A stretch of 64,000 nt of DNA from Zonotrichia leucophrys gambelii. Its lineage: Eukaryota > Chordata > Aves > Passeriformes > Passerellidae. Both the position numbers and the translations under genes were made by a program. The notes under the pieces were generated by a model. That model searched no databases and was not told the DNA's origin. It saw only the letters and a list, made by a program, of their open reading frames with translations. How positions within the stretch are numbered: position 1 is the stretch's first letter; every line of letters begins with the position of its first letter. Positions 53,701 to 64,000 of the stretch are shown piece after piece. Location of the stretch: positions 64,842,216 through 64,906,215 of the forward strand of contig NC_088171.1 in the NCBI RefSeq assembly GCF_028769735.1, read 5' to 3'.

Positions 53701-56700
53701 GAAGCAGCAAGTGCAGTAAGTCCAGCTGTGTGTCAGGAGCAGGGCTTTGACACGGGAGCATTCCTGTCACTGATAGAAGCTCTCTCTCTGCCCTGGTGTT
53801 TGAGTACTGCTCTGACAGAGAACAGACTAGATGGCCTGCAGATGTGTGTGGGTAAAGGGTGCCTGATAGAGCACATCAGACCATTGAATATAGCAAGGAA
53901 GTTTGAGGGTTTTTTGAAGAAATACTTAGGGAATCATTTAGATTTTCCCAAGGTTAGGGTAGTAGCTGGCATGCCTTGATGGAAGAAGTTTTTCTGTTAA
54001 GTTCTACATTCTCTGTTAATTTGTGCAATAACTGTTTGGTGTGTACAACATTGTTAATTGTATTTCTAGGCACGATAACTTCTTTGGAGTTCTATGGGAC
54101 TTCACATCTACTGAGTGGGGCTGAAGATGGGCTCATTTGTATCTGGAACACAAAGAGATGGGAATGTCTGAAATCCATTAAGGCACATAAGTAAGTTTCT
54201 TAAATCGTCATGTTCCCATACATTTTCATGTCTATTTTCCTTGTAAATAATACATGTGACTGACTAATGTTTTGTTTTCATCAGGGGACATGTGACATCT
54301 CTTTCCATTCATCCTTCTGGGAAATTAGCTTTGTCAGTCGGAACAGATAAAACATTAAGGTGAGTCAAAACTGATGAAGGAATGCTGAGAATCACAATTC
54401 AATAACTCTTAATAAGGTGCTATAAGCAACAATTCCATGTTGGGACTAGGCAACACTGATAAAACATATTTGTTATCAAATGGTTCAAAAATCCATCTGT
54501 TTGTCTTTTGAAGTTCTAAGTGCCAGTTGTTCATTCCTCCTTCTTGTGAGCTCTGGCTCTTCACAAGTCACTTGTATAAATATGTTTGCATTTTGGAGCA
54601 CTATTTGCTTAAACTTTTGAAAAGTGACAGGTTTTGTTTAGTGTGATTTTTCACTTGGAGTGTTTCCATGTTGCTGTAGATACCTGTTTTAGAGATATAA
54701 AATGCTATTTTCATAGCACAAATTTCTATTGGCCTCCTTTTGGGCTCAGTATTGCAAATGGTGGTTTAGAAAATAAATAACACAAGTTCAACATTGTAGC
54801 CTGCAAGCAATATATGAACTCATTATTTTCTTTTGCGTTAAGAAGGCAGAAAAATGCTTAGAGAGGCTTAAAATCTTCCTTTGAGTGCCTCATGACAGCA
54901 GATTGGATTTCAGTTTTGCTGTGCTGTTTTTAACCAGAATGCACATTGCCTGTTATTATGTTTCAGAACTTGGAATCTTGTTGAAGGACGATCGGCCTTT
55001 ATCAAAAACCTGAAGCAAAGTGAGTTTATCAATCTAAATCCACTAATTAAGTGCATTTTGATAGCTTTATTTTTCATGTAAAGAAAAGCTGACTGAATTA
55101 ATAAAGTCAGTTAACTGCAAACTTTCACAATGTCTTTTTTACACATGCAGGCAAGCATGTGTAAGCTCATGACCTTAATAATAATCATTTAGCAAAAGGA
55201 AAACATAGTACCACTAAAGTAAATCCTTTTTTTCCTTGAAATTTGAGGTCAGAGCATTTAAATAAATGTGTTTCAGTTTGTTTTTCTTTACATGATTCTG
55301 ATAATTGGAAATAAACATTAGAGTGTATAGCTGTTTGTTCCAGTTTATTTGATTTTTCATTGAATATTTTCTTAGGTCTAGGTAGAAAACAGTGTCTAGC
55401 AGCTTCTAAAGATTCTTACTTTTAGATTCTCTGTATCAATGTGTACAGATGCACACATAATCAAATGGTCCCCTGATGGAGAGAAGTATGTGACCGTGAT
55501 AGCAAACAAAGTGGATATCTACAGACTTGACACAGCTTCAATCACTGGCACCATTACAACAGAGAGGAGGATTTCTTCACTTAGATTTATTACAGTAAGT
55601 ACAAAAACGAGAGGTGTTGGGAAATTAACTGGTTTAAAACACATTAAATTAATCACACTTGCATTTCTCTTTCCCCATTCCAAGGATTCTGTCCTTGCCA
55701 TAGCTGGAGATGATGAAATGATTAGGTTCTACAGCTGTGACTCTCAAAAATGCTTGTGTGAATTTAAAGCTCATGAAAACAGGTATTCTATATTTGCTTA
55801 CTATTTAAATATTTATGGCAATGCTAAGTCCTCTCTAAAGTTCTACAGTTTGTAATGTTCAGCATATTTTGCTTTTGTTTTAGTATAGAAAGTGAATTTA
55901 TTTATGTGCTACATTCCAAACAGACTTGTTTGCTTTTTGTATGAGCACAAGTACTGTGTCCATGCATATTACAAAAACAATAGGGTACAGAATTAAGAAT
56001 ATTGCTATTCTAAATTTGTGAGTGTGTGTGTGTTTGTGTTTAACCAGTCTTTACTGCATACGACTCTTTAGAATGCTTCAAAAAAACAAACCAGTTTTAT
56101 TCAGTTCAAACAATAGGAGTGTAATTATGTATTCTCTGTTTTTGAATACCAAATATTTGTCCAAATGTTGCTTTGAATCCATCAAAACACAAAAGCATTA
56201 GCAGTAATGTCACTGATGTGTCTAATAGTGTATGCTTTACAGTACTAAAGAGTTCTGAATTGAATCCTAATAAGGCTAGCAAAGGCAAATGTTCCTAATA
56301 TGACAGCACTCAAAGCAGATCCAACTTCCTGCCTGTCACTTGGGGGTTTTTTGTTCAAACTGATTTTTTTAGACTGTTGCCTATTCATCTTTAAATTATC
56401 TCGGCTTACTGGTATGAAGTGAACTGCGATGCTATAAGATAATAATGTATTCTTTTTCACATATTCTGTGTCTTTTTCACAGAATAAAAGATATTTACAG
56501 TTTTGAAAGAGAAGGACAGCGTGTCATTGTTACTGCATCCAGTGATGGTTACATTAAAATGTGGAATCTGGATCTTGATAAGGTTGGTATATTACTCTGC
56601 TTGTTACATTTAAGAAAATCAACAGAGAACCAGAATTGCAGACAGTTCTGTTGTAAGAGTTCATTTTAAACCACTGAGGAAATTTTAGGTGAAATGTGCC

Positions 56701-58649
56701 CGTCTTGATCTTCTTCCATGTTATGCCCGGTAGAGATGTATGTCTATGCACATATATTTATGCACTCCTATTTTTTTCATCTTTGTACTTTTTTTTTTAA
56801 CCAAACTATAAAATCTGATGAAATTATGATATTTCATCTCCACTTTTTGTAAAGTCATGCTTTCCATCAGACCTAGCCAGGCTTATGACTATCTAATCAG
56901 TTATGTATGTTATGACTATGTAATTAGTTAAGGACTGCTGTGAATTTCTGTAATGTTGATGACTGTTGCTACTCTTCTGAAAACACAAGGTCTGTGGTTT
57001 GGGCAGGGGAACGTGGTTGTTCATGTCGAGGGAGGAACTTGTCCTTTGGAAAAATTCAAATACATAAATGTTCTGAGTACTTGTATTTCCTGTATTTTCA
57101 AACAGTTCTGAGTAACACAGTTCAAGTAACAAGGAATCATGTCTTATCTTTAAAGTTTATTGTGTTTATTGTTTGCTCTTAAAATCAGAAATAGATTTTT
57201 AACATTTATTGCCTAGTTACAAAGGATCTACTATATTTTATGATAAGTATCTTGGATAGTTCAAATAATTATTTCTCAACATATATACATTTCAAATCTG
57301 AATTTGCCTGTTTTTAATTTCACCCACTCTGATTATTTTTATACTTGTAAGTGCAGGAGTGATCTCCCTTTTTCCTCTTCACCTTACATTTCTGTTCCCC
57401 TTGTACAGAATTGACAGAGCGATCTTTGCCTTTCTGTGTAACATTGTATTTATTTTGACCTAATTCCTTTCCCTGCAGGCAAAGTTTTGCATAACTGTGT
57501 GGGCTGCTCTGTCCAGCTCTAGGGGTAGAATATCCTAATACAGTAGTTTCCTGTGGGTTGATGCTGTTAACACTGCCTTTGTCTGTGATACTTTATCCCC
57601 TGATATCTGTAATAGAATATTTGTATTCCAAAAGCTGAGTGATATAATTGCCTAACAGTGAAAGTGGGCAGTAAGGTGCTCTCTGACTTCAAATACTTCA
57701 TTAAATTCAACCAGAAATAAAATAAGGTTGAAATAATCTTCTTTTATGTTTACTTCAGATTAGAGATGGGCCATCTTTACTGTGTGAAGTCAATACCAAA
57801 GCTAGGCTGACGTGTCTTGCAGTGTGGCTTGACCAAGCTTCAGAAATAAAAGAAAACTCTGATAAAACTGCAACATCATCTCAAGGTAACAGAACTTTGT
57901 ATTTTGAATTGTTAATGTGACTGTGAAATAGAATACACCAAGGGGGAGGCTTCTCCTATATCCACTGGAAAATGTTCTGGTATTTTGAAGAAGTGGGGAT
58001 ATGATGCTGGCAAGTGATACAGGTACACTTACCAATCTGACAGTGTCTCAGGCCCATATATTTGTTGGAGAACATAAGCCTATTTTCACTTTTATTAAAG
58101 TTCTCTTTCTGTTTACTGGAATAACATACCGAGGAAGCCACTGCAAAGCTTTTGAGACAGATAAGAAAACAAACAGTCAACTGCATGTCTTGTTTTGTTA
58201 TAAGCAAAATTAGGTGTGAGGCCACTGTAGTGGGGCAAACTTAAGAAGTCTAGCTCAGATTTGTTTGGGTTTTCTGCTGTTGTTTTCCTGCATTGTATTT
58301 GCATACTTGATCTTTGTGGATTTTAATTTCACATGCAAAACTAGCATAAATTGCACTTTCTGCTGTAAAATAAAAATATATTTATAACCCTTTTTTAAAA
58401 AATGACATACAAATAAGTCTCTCTGCCATTTAGACTACAAAGACTTGACGTAAAGGTCAGTGTGAATAATTCTTTGCTTTTTTTTCAGAAACAGAAGATG
58501 AAAAATCATCAATAGTCAGGACAAACAAAGATTTTTGGACTACTAAAAGGGTTAAAATATTAAAAAGAAAGAGAAAAATTATTCCAGAGAAACAAAAGCT
58601 GGAAGCTCCAGTGCAAAAGAAGAAAAAGAAAAAGAATAGCTCGGCATGA
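50690..58649 (+). CDS. PAK1IP1: PAK1-interacting protein 1, WD40 nucleolar protein, 368 aa
   Basis: WD40 protein that binds and inhibits PAK1 and acts in the nucleolus in 60S ribosome maturation (the yeast relative is Mak11). Exons: 50690-50752, 52059-52221, 54070-54190, 54285-54359, 54967-55019, 55449-55594, 55685-55782, 56483-56582, 57759-57885, 58489-58649; total 1107 nt, all phases consistent. WD units are visible at about residues 34-63 (TGSRDETIQIYDMK), 76-116 (SGAEDGLICIWNTKRWECL), 118-147 (SVGTDKTLRTWNL), 160-190, 202-240 (AGDDEMIRFYSCDSQKCL) and 245-270 (TASSDGYIKMWNL). The C-terminal tail is lysine-rich (KRKRK, then KKKKKK), a typical nucleolar-localisation composition. The start MELVAGCYEQVL is identical to the human one. 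The protein is slightly shorter than human (392 aa), mainly in the linker after residue 15 and in the tail. Confidence 0.97.
50786..50930 (-). repeat. CR1 LINE 3' fragment at the start of PAK1IP1 intron 1
   Basis: On the plus strand: GGTGGGAAGGGACCTTGGAG, then TCGTTCCAACCCCCTGCCGC and GCAGGGGCATCTTC, the reverse complement of the CR1 3' UTR, unusually GC-rich here. Confidence 0.85.
51435..51940 (+). repeat. CR1 LINE 3' fragment in PAK1IP1 intron 1
   Basis: Plus-strand CR1: AGGAGGCTCAAGGGGACCTT, TTCTTCATAGCAAGGGTGAT and GCACTGCCCAGGGAGGTGG, ending in the terminal octamer-like repeat GATTCTATGATTCTG at about 51937. The only plus-strand CR1 I found in the window. Confidence 0.93.
52059..52221 (+). 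CDS. PAK1IP1: PAK1IP1 coding exon 2
   Basis: Residues 22-76, with FTHHAHTASLSAVAVN and DETIQIYDMKKKIEHGALL. The acceptor is ATTTACAG and the donor GTAAGG. Confidence 0.97.
52706..53560 (-). repeat. CR1 LINE 3' fragment in PAK1IP1 intron 2
   Basis: Begins GAGTCACAGAACAGTTTGGA, then CTAGTCCAACCCCACTGCAG and CAGGGGCATCTTCAACCAGA (reverse-complement CR1 3' UTR) and continues through the region homologous to the CR1 copy at 27.7-28.4 kb. Antisense to PAK1IP1. Confidence 0.92.
54070..54190 (+). CDS. PAK1IP1: PAK1IP1 coding exon 3
   Basis: Residues 76-116, a full WD unit (SGAEDGLICIWNTKRWECLK). The acceptor is TTTCTAG and the donor GTAAGT. Confidence 0.97.
54285..54359 (+). CDS. PAK1IP1: PAK1IP1 coding exon 4
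   Basis: Residues 116-141, GHVTSLSIHPSGKLALSVGT followed by DKTLR. The acceptor is TTCATCAG and the donor GTGAGT. Confidence 0.97.
54967..55019 (+). CDS. PAK1IP1: PAK1IP1 coding exon 5 (53 nt)
   Basis: Residues 141-159, RTWNLVEGRSAFIKNLKQ. The acceptor is TGTTTCAG and the donor GTGAGT. Confidence 0.96.
55449..55594 (+). CDS. PAK1IP1: PAK1IP1 coding exon 6
   Basis: Residues 159-207, AHIIKWSPDGEKYVTV and VDIYRLDTASITGTITTE. The acceptor is GTGTACAG and the donor GTAAGT. Confidence 0.97.
55685..55782 (+). CDS. PAK1IP1: PAK1IP1 coding exon 7
   Basis: Residues 208-240, DSVLAIAGDDEMIRFYSCDS and CLCEFKAHEN. The acceptor is CATTCCAAG and the donor GTATTC. Confidence 0.97.
56483..56582 (+). CDS. 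PAK1IP1: PAK1IP1 coding exon 8
   Basis: Residues 240-273, RIKDIYSFEREGQRVIVTAS then SDGYIKMWNL. The acceptor is TTTTCACAG and the donor GTTGGT. Confidence 0.96.
57759..57885 (+). CDS. PAK1IP1: PAK1IP1 coding exon 9
   Basis: Residues 274-316, PSLLCEVNTKARLTCLAVWL and a serine/lysine-rich continuation. The acceptor is TACTTCAG and the donor GTAACA. Confidence 0.95.
57886..58488 (+). other. PAK1IP1: PAK1IP1 intron 9
   Basis: AT-rich intron, nothing recognised. I looked for C/D-box snoRNA motifs and did not find a convincing pair. Confidence 0.6.
58489..58649 (+). CDS. PAK1IP1: PAK1IP1 last coding exon
   Basis: Residues 316-368 and a TGA stop. Lysine-rich tail, as in mammalian PAK1IP1 although the sequence is diverged. 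The acceptor is TTTTTCAG. Confidence 0.94.
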
Positions 58650-58781
58650 AGGCAACTACTTTGTCTCCTGTACAAAAAGTAAATGCTGGTGTTGCCCTAT
58701 TTTTTATAAGAATCTAAACCCTAACAGGACATATACCTCTGATCCAATGTGTTGTTTAAAAGTAATTATTGTTCTTATCCT

Positions 58782-58837
58782 AATAAACTGACTGATCATT
58801 CTGGGAACTTTCCCTAAGTGAACAAAGCCAAAATAAA
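58782..58837 (+). terminator. PAK1IP1: PAK1IP1 polyadenylation signals
   Basis: AATAAA at 58782-58787 and again at 58832-58837, 133 and 183 nt after the stop codon. Confidence 0.75.
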
Positions 58838-58849
58838 TTCATAATATGT

Positions 58850-61810
58850 AATGTTTATATTTTTCTATGAACAATACCATACACTTTTTAACTGTCTCTG
58901 AAAAAGCCAGCTAAAATAATAAAAATAGCTGCATCTGTCTCAGTTACATTTTTGTTTCACTTAAATGCATATGAAAAACATATACACTTTTTAGTGTTGA
59001 AAATGTTACTGTTCATTTGACTCAAGGTATGGTCTGACTTTGTCCTACATTTCTTTTCCTACTGTAAGAAAGAACATGTTAAAATTACTTAAAATACAAT
59101 GATCACATTCCATTATTGCACTCAGGGAAAACTGTAATTTCTAATTTTTTGACATGGACTTTATGAGCATATTTGGCTTTTTTACTGTGTTCATACTGAA
59201 ATATATTTAATTTTTTAAAAAATCTTTGCACCCATGGTTCACATCACTGAAAGATTTTGTTGACAATATGATACATAATTTTAGGCAGAAGAGTTTATAT
59301 CAATATGGTTTTACCTTTTCTTCCCCCTTCCCAATGTATTTTTTCAAGTCCTTGATCTGAGCCATGTTTTTTATAAAAAAAGAATTATATAATACCTGAA
59401 ATTTTTGCCATGCTGCTAAAATGTCACCTCTTATGTTTGCACTTTAACAAAAAGTAAATTCCTGACCTTCTCAGTCAATGGGAACAGGAATTCATCCTAA
59501 GCCTTATTACAAATATACAGTGGGAAAAACAAAGATGAACAAGGTCAAAGAGGGAAACTAAATGTTTCCTTTATTTTAAGGTGTAAGGCATGTTAATGTT
59601 GTTTTCTGCACTACTGGAGTAGTCATTACTATTTCTGTTTTCAAAGAGTAATGGGAATTATGCTTTGTTCTGATTCACTTCATCCATTCCTCCTTATGTG
59701 TGTAGCAAGAGAAAAAGTAGAAAAAATCAGAAAAAAGATTGAGCCAAATCTAGAGAGAGGAATGCAGGCTGGTTTAGAGATATAAAACAGGATGTAACTC
59801 CAGCTCTGTGCTCTGACACTGAAACAAAATGAGCATCATCAGTGCTGTTACAGAATTTTCATGTGGCAGAAGGTGTCCGTATTTACCTTCTGTAACTCTT
59901 TTCCTTACTTAGATAAATGATCAGAGCCCCTTGTTTGGATACTCAGTATAGTTGGTTTATGCAAGTTCAGTTTAATTCAACATTAAAGAGATTAAGCTTG
60001 AGCTTACACAGCTTTTAATTTTAATGATACCCTAAATGTTTGTGTTCACAAACACATGCAAATAATATATGACTTCAAATGGTTTGTTGACTTGACATAA
60101 AGGTGCCAGATTTTTAATTCCTAAGGCTTCTACAGTAAATATAAGAATTAAAAAGCGTAAGATTAAATAAGGGAATTGTGTACAGCGATTTCACTTGTAA
60201 AGTCTTATGTCTATTTGATAGTGCTTATCTTGTGTCCTTGACAAAATGTCTGCCATTGCTAAACTGTTTTTATTGTTTGAATTTTTAAATACATGAGCTC
60301 ATGGACACAGTGATCACAGTTGCAGAAGCACTAGGAAAAAAATCCAGTCTGCATGTAATTTTAAGATTAAAAAGCAAAAATTCCACAGAATTTGGATTCT
60401 AAAGTTTGAACTTAGAAGTAATTACACATTTGTAAAAATCTAAATCCCCTGTGTAGTAACAAAGAATTATGCATCTCACGAGACTCAGAACAATTTGTGA
60501 ACTGGAGACAAAGAACAGTCCTTAAGGGAAAACCCATATTTTTTATACCTTGAGTGAATACTTTGCTACTAATGAGTACTTCGCAATGTGTTGTTGTGAT
60601 ATCTTTGTGTACATCTTCCTTTTCAGCACATTTTCCATTCTAGTTTTCAGGGAACTGCTTAGAATGGTAGAGGGGAGGCAGCAGTGCAGAGAGAGGAGAT
60701 GTCAGCAGTGACAAAGCTGTCCCTGTCAGAAGGGGTGGGTGTGCATGACACTGGGAGAGCACATGGAGCCATAGCTGCAGGAGCAACAGCTCAGGGAGCA
60801 GCATCTCACCTGAGCCCCAGGTGAGTTCAACAGCTCCAGCAGCTGTGGATTTCTTCCAGTTTGCTTCTTCCCCTCTTGGGGAATCCCTGTGCTGGATCAC
60901 AAAGCAGAGCCCAGTGAAACTTGGACATCACAACTATTACATAGCTTGAATTAAAAAGGAAATACCATCTGCATGGTATTTCCATAATGCCACTATAGCT
61001 TAGATATGTGCTGGTTGTGGCACTTTGCACAGAGGGAGGAGATTCCTATTTAAACCACTGAGGCCAACAAAGGAATTAAAGTCTCCCCACTTTCTGACCA
61101 TTATGCTAATTCATAACGATGGCAAAATCTGAAATGCAGCTACAGAAAGCTGCATTTTGCAGAAAGTACAGGCCTCTCATGTTTTATGCCTTCTATTATG
61201 AAGAGGAATCAAACCCCTTCAGTTTAGGGATCTGGCTACAGGAGTACTTTTTCTTTCTATATGGTGAAACATCCATGGGACAATTGAAATAATATCATCA
61301 ATTTCCATTTCAGCACTCAGAAAAGAGTTTAGGTTTGTAGGCAGTAGTCATCTCCACATTTTTCCAGGCCAAAAAAAAATGCCAAACATTTTCTTTACAA
61401 GATGTTTTCCGTCTCCTACTGTTGAATAACTTCTACAGCAGAAGACTGCTTTTTCTGGTGTACTAGTTTGTAATTTGCAGGTCCTAGAAATCCTCTACGT
61501 GTTCCATACAAGAGCTATACTAAAATTACTGCTCAAAGTTGGAAGCAGCCTGTAGGCTGCCCAGAATTGTAGCTCATGCTACACCAAAACCCAAGCCCAA
61601 ATTCTCAGCTGTACCACGTAACCCCACTTCTGGGGGGCTTAGGTGCACACGACTGCAGTTCTGCAGGAGCTTTGCCCCTCACTGAACAGGAGCACAAAAC
61701 CTGCTCTGTACTGAGTCAGTTGTAGGCACCAGGGCTTGCTCAGGCATCCCCGATGTGAAAAATGCATATTTTATGACTGGCTTTTCACAAATACTAAAAT
61801 GAATATTATA
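58850..61810. other. Intergenic region PAK1IP1 to TMEM14C
   Basis: AT-rich sequence with no gene or repeat family recognised. It contains a perfect short hairpin at 60958-60978 (11-bp arms). GC content rises at 60650-60880 without a recognisable element. Confidence 0.6.
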
Positions 61811-61812
61811 TG

Positions 61813-62363
61813 TGTTGTGTTAGAAAGTAATGTATTAATTCTCTTAAGTAGTGTGTTAAATATAGTTTTAGGTTATAACAAAAGTTAAAATAGTAACTTA
61901 TGCTATGTAGAATACTTTTTTTTACAGAAAGGACTTGCAGCGAGATAGCAGCCACAGGACACCTAAATCTTTCAGAGAAAGAGAATTTACTGCCCTCTTA
62001 TCAGAAGAAACGAACTCCTTCCCGCCTCGAAGGCGCTGTTAGGAATCAGAGGAAGAAGCTGATGATGACCAGACAGAATCCTGTATTTGAATGGAATTTA
62101 TGCACCATGTATGAAGTGTATGAATATGCAACAGAGTATTGTTTTTAAGGGTTAATCCTTTGTTAACGGGGGTCCTTTTTCGGGCTCGTGATGCCCAGAA
62201 AAAGGTACCTGGACGTCCGTAACTCTTTGGTTCTATTGTCTCGAATTGTCCTAATTCAAATTATCCAAATTATTATTACTCTAATTGTATTACTATTTTT
62301 ATAACCATTTTATTATTATTAAACTTTTAAAATTTTAAAAACAAGTGATTGGCGTTTTTCACA
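61813..62363 (+). mobile_element. Solo LTR, ERVL-like, next to the TMEM14C promoter
   Basis: The sequence starts TGTTGTGTTAGAAAG and ends GATTGGCGTTTTTCACA. It includes GTATGAATATGCAACAGAG, TTTTTAAGGGTTAATCCT, TCCTTTTTCGGGCTCGTG and GGTACCTGGACGTCCGTAAC, blocks I associate with ERVL-type LTRs of songbirds, and a late ATTAAA. TG/CA ends fit an LTR; I saw no clear target-site duplication and no internal viral genes. Recognition is from memory. Confidence 0.75.
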
Positions 62364-62740
62364 CCCGCCTCCCGCCCTGCCGGGGGATTCCCGGGAGCTC
62401 CGCACGTAGGTGCAAAGACACCAGCGCCTCCTTCTCCGCAAACCCTGGCTGCGGGCCCCACTCTGCCCTGCCTCTGGGGTGAGTTTTCACTTGGGTTTCG
62501 CGCTTGCAGCTTTCCTTTCCTTCCCCAGAACGGCCGGAAAAGGGAAGTTTTGGGCGGTGCGTGGCTGCCTGGCCTCCCCTTCCGCCGCCTGCTCCGCCCC
62601 GGTTGCTGCGGAGCGGGGCGGCCGCGCAGGTGGGAGCCAGCGGTGTCCCTGTGCCCCCGGGGCTGCCTTCCCAACAACGCCGCCTGCAGCCCTTGGGCTC
62701 GACTCAGGGCCGAGGCTTTAGGCAGGTCCTGCTTGGGGAA
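62364..62740 (+). promoter_or_regulatory. TMEM14C: CpG island and presumed untranslated first exon of TMEM14C
   Basis: GC- and CpG-rich block starting directly after the LTR. Two good donor sites lie here: TGGG followed by GTGAGTTTT (exon end 62478) and GCGCAG followed by GTGGGAG (exon end 62629). Either could splice to the acceptor at 62835/62836. Which is used cannot be decided from the sequence. Confidence 0.7.
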
Positions 62741-62843
62741 GAGCTTGCCATAGCAAAATGCTTTGCTTTTTTAAATTTTTCCTCCCCTGACAAAGGTTGA
62801 GAGGTGCTGATCTTCACCCCGGTTTTCTCTTCCAGTTTTCGGC

Positions 62844-62919
62844 ATGGCAGTGGACTGGCTCGGTTTTGGCTACGCCGCCCTGGTGGCATCAGGAGGGATC
62901 ATTGGCTATGCGAAAGCAG
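62844..62919 (+). CDS. TMEM14C: TMEM14C, first coding exon (gene continues off the right edge)
   Basis: The exon begins at 62836 after TCTTCCAG, with the ATG at 62844 (GGCATGG), and ends at GCAG followed by GTAGGG. It codes [20 protein letters not shown] then GYAKA, matching TMEM14[20 protein letters not shown], the first transmembrane helix of this small family. TMEM14C is a mitochondrial inner-membrane protein needed for protoporphyrinogen import in heme synthesis. TMEM14B shares the motif, but C fits better at [12 protein letters not shown]1IP1 upstream on the same strand matches the human order. The next exon (starting SVPSLAAGLL in human) is not in the window. Confidence 0.88.
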
Positions 62920-64000
62920 GTAGGGTGCCGAAAGGTGCTTCTGTCTCCCTCCCTCTTCCCCCACCACCCCCTCCTCCCCCTCCCCAATAACTTGGTGTGA
63001 GCTGGGCAGCTTTTTACGAAAGCATCCTATCTCGAAGTTGACCCATATGTAAATTTTATCGGTTTGTGCCATGTGCTGATAACTTTCTGCTGTTGGGGTG
63101 TGCTGGATTTTGAGTTGAGCTGGTGCTTTGGGCTGATAAGGCCATAATCTGCTTTCTGGAGGATGCTGATATCTGCTCTGTGCTCTTTGGGTGAACTGTC
63201 ATAAGTTTGCTTCAGAAAGGCTTTTTCCTTGCTTTTTAAAATACAAGCATTCTGTAAGTGTTCTGTATCTTCAAGTGACATAAATCACCACTGCTCCTCC
63301 TTAAGAGATTTATTCCCATTTTAATCTTTGATGATAACAGTATACTGCAAGCTGCAGAGAGCTTTCAGAACTATCTTTTCTCCAAGTAGAGCTGAACAGT
63401 GCAAATCAGTCCTTAAACTTGTTTCTCTTCTGGGCTCTGCATCATAAGCTTACCCTGTGACCTACTGCTTTCATTTCCTGTCCTTTTTCTGAGTTTGCCC
63501 TCCTCCAGACAGAACTGTGGATTTATTCCTGCTGCAACACTGTCTCTTTCAGCTTTGAAAATCCCTAAGCCATCTTAGTTTTTATGATAGGAAGGGGCAT
63601 TGCTGAAGTCAGTAAGACTCTTACCAGTGCATTTGACTAGATAGATGCTAGTGCCTATTCCAGTCTGTTTTCCATTGGCCTAGATTTATCCTTTGGGTTG
63701 TGAGTGGAGTTTAGGACAGAAGGGACAATACTGAGAACTTAAGTAACTAATTGCATCTGTATTTCTCCAAGGCCATTATGAAATGATGGGTGTCTTTCTT
63801 GTCCTTTGGAACCCAATTGGGAGGACATGGTTATGTTCAGGCAAGGGAATCCAGGTCACAGGATTATTGAAGGGGAACAGAAACTCGTATGGTAACTGCT
63901 GGAGAGAGAGAAAAAAAAACAACCATACAAAGGAGCCATTATATCCTTACTAATAACTTGGGGAAACCAAAAGAAAATGGAACTTTCATGCATAGAACTA
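62920..64000 (+). other. TMEM14C: TMEM14C intron, partial
   Basis: Runs to the end of the window. A pyrimidine-rich stretch lies at 62938-62986. I did not find the next TMEM14C exon or a repeat family. Confidence 0.7.

Larger units (their letters stand above)
54360..57758 (+). other. PAK1IP1: PAK1IP1 introns 4-8 (excluding exons)
   Basis: The non-coding gaps 54360-54966, 55020-55448, 55783-56482 and 56583-57758 contain no repeat family or RNA gene I recognise. A short (GT)n stretch lies near 56022-56040. Confidence 0.7.

Noticed and set aside
53976..54194. Methionine at 53976 as the start of a separate gene
   Set aside because: The frame merely runs into PAK1IP1 exon 3 from the intron; the acceptor at 54069/54070 and the exon 2 phase explain the coding part.
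57990..58080. Possible C/D-box snoRNA (ATGATGC and CTGA-like motifs) in PAK1IP1 intron 9
   Set aside because: The C box does not match RTGATGA and no terminal stem pairs; too weak to report.
62327..62800. Open frames of 98-134 codons upstream of TMEM14C
   Set aside because: GC-rich promoter and presumed 5' UTR; the only conserved protein start is at 62844.

Overview
The window is vertebrate nuclear DNA, almost certainly from a bird. Exons are short with clean GT/AG junctions, promoters are CpG-rich, and the interspersed repeats are mostly CR1 LINE fragments. One solo LTR next to TMEM14C resembles ERVL-type LTRs I associate with songbirds, so a passerine is my best guess; this rests on recognition from memory, not on a search.

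Four genes are present. (1) NUP153, minus strand, fills about the first 34.9 kb. Sixteen coding exons give about 813 residues, from the start codon at 34865 to the end of the exon carrying zinc fingers 1-3 at 575; the rest of the gene lies beyond the left edge. Intron 1 is about 16 kb and holds most of the CR1 copies. (2) A TRNAU1AP (SECp43)-like gene, minus strand, about 40.5-50.1 kb, with seven coding exons and a 258-residue product. It is the orthologous position of human C6orf52, but keeps one complete RRM. (3) PAK1IP1, plus strand, 50690-58649, ten coding exons and 368 residues, divergent from gene 2 across a shared CpG island. (4) TMEM14C, plus strand, of which only the first coding exon (62844-62919) is in the window.

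Layout: 1-34865 NUP153; 34320-35580 its CpG island; 35.6-40.5 kb intergenic with a CR1 piece; 40.5-50.1 kb TRNAU1AP-like gene with a solo LTR in its 5' intron; 49.84-51.24 kb bidirectional CpG island; 50.7-58.85 kb PAK1IP1 with CR1 copies in introns 1 and 2; 58.9-61.8 kb AT-rich intergenic; 61.8-62.36 kb solo LTR directly abutting the TMEM14C CpG island; 62.36-64.0 kb start of TMEM14C.

The genes do not form one pathway: a nuclear-pore basket protein, an RNA-binding protein related to the selenocysteine tRNA factor, a nucleolar WD40 ribosome-biogenesis factor, and a mitochondrial inner-membrane protein of heme synthesis. The gene order TRNAU1AP-like / PAK1IP1 / TMEM14C matches human 6p24, whereas NUP153 as the left neighbour does not. 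Most notable observations: a degenerate first zinc finger in NUP153, the loss of RRM1 in the TRNAU1AP-like protein, a 29-bp near-perfect hairpin in NUP153 intron 5, a decayed minisatellite between CR1 ends, and LTRs beside two promoters. I found no evidence of a wholly new system.
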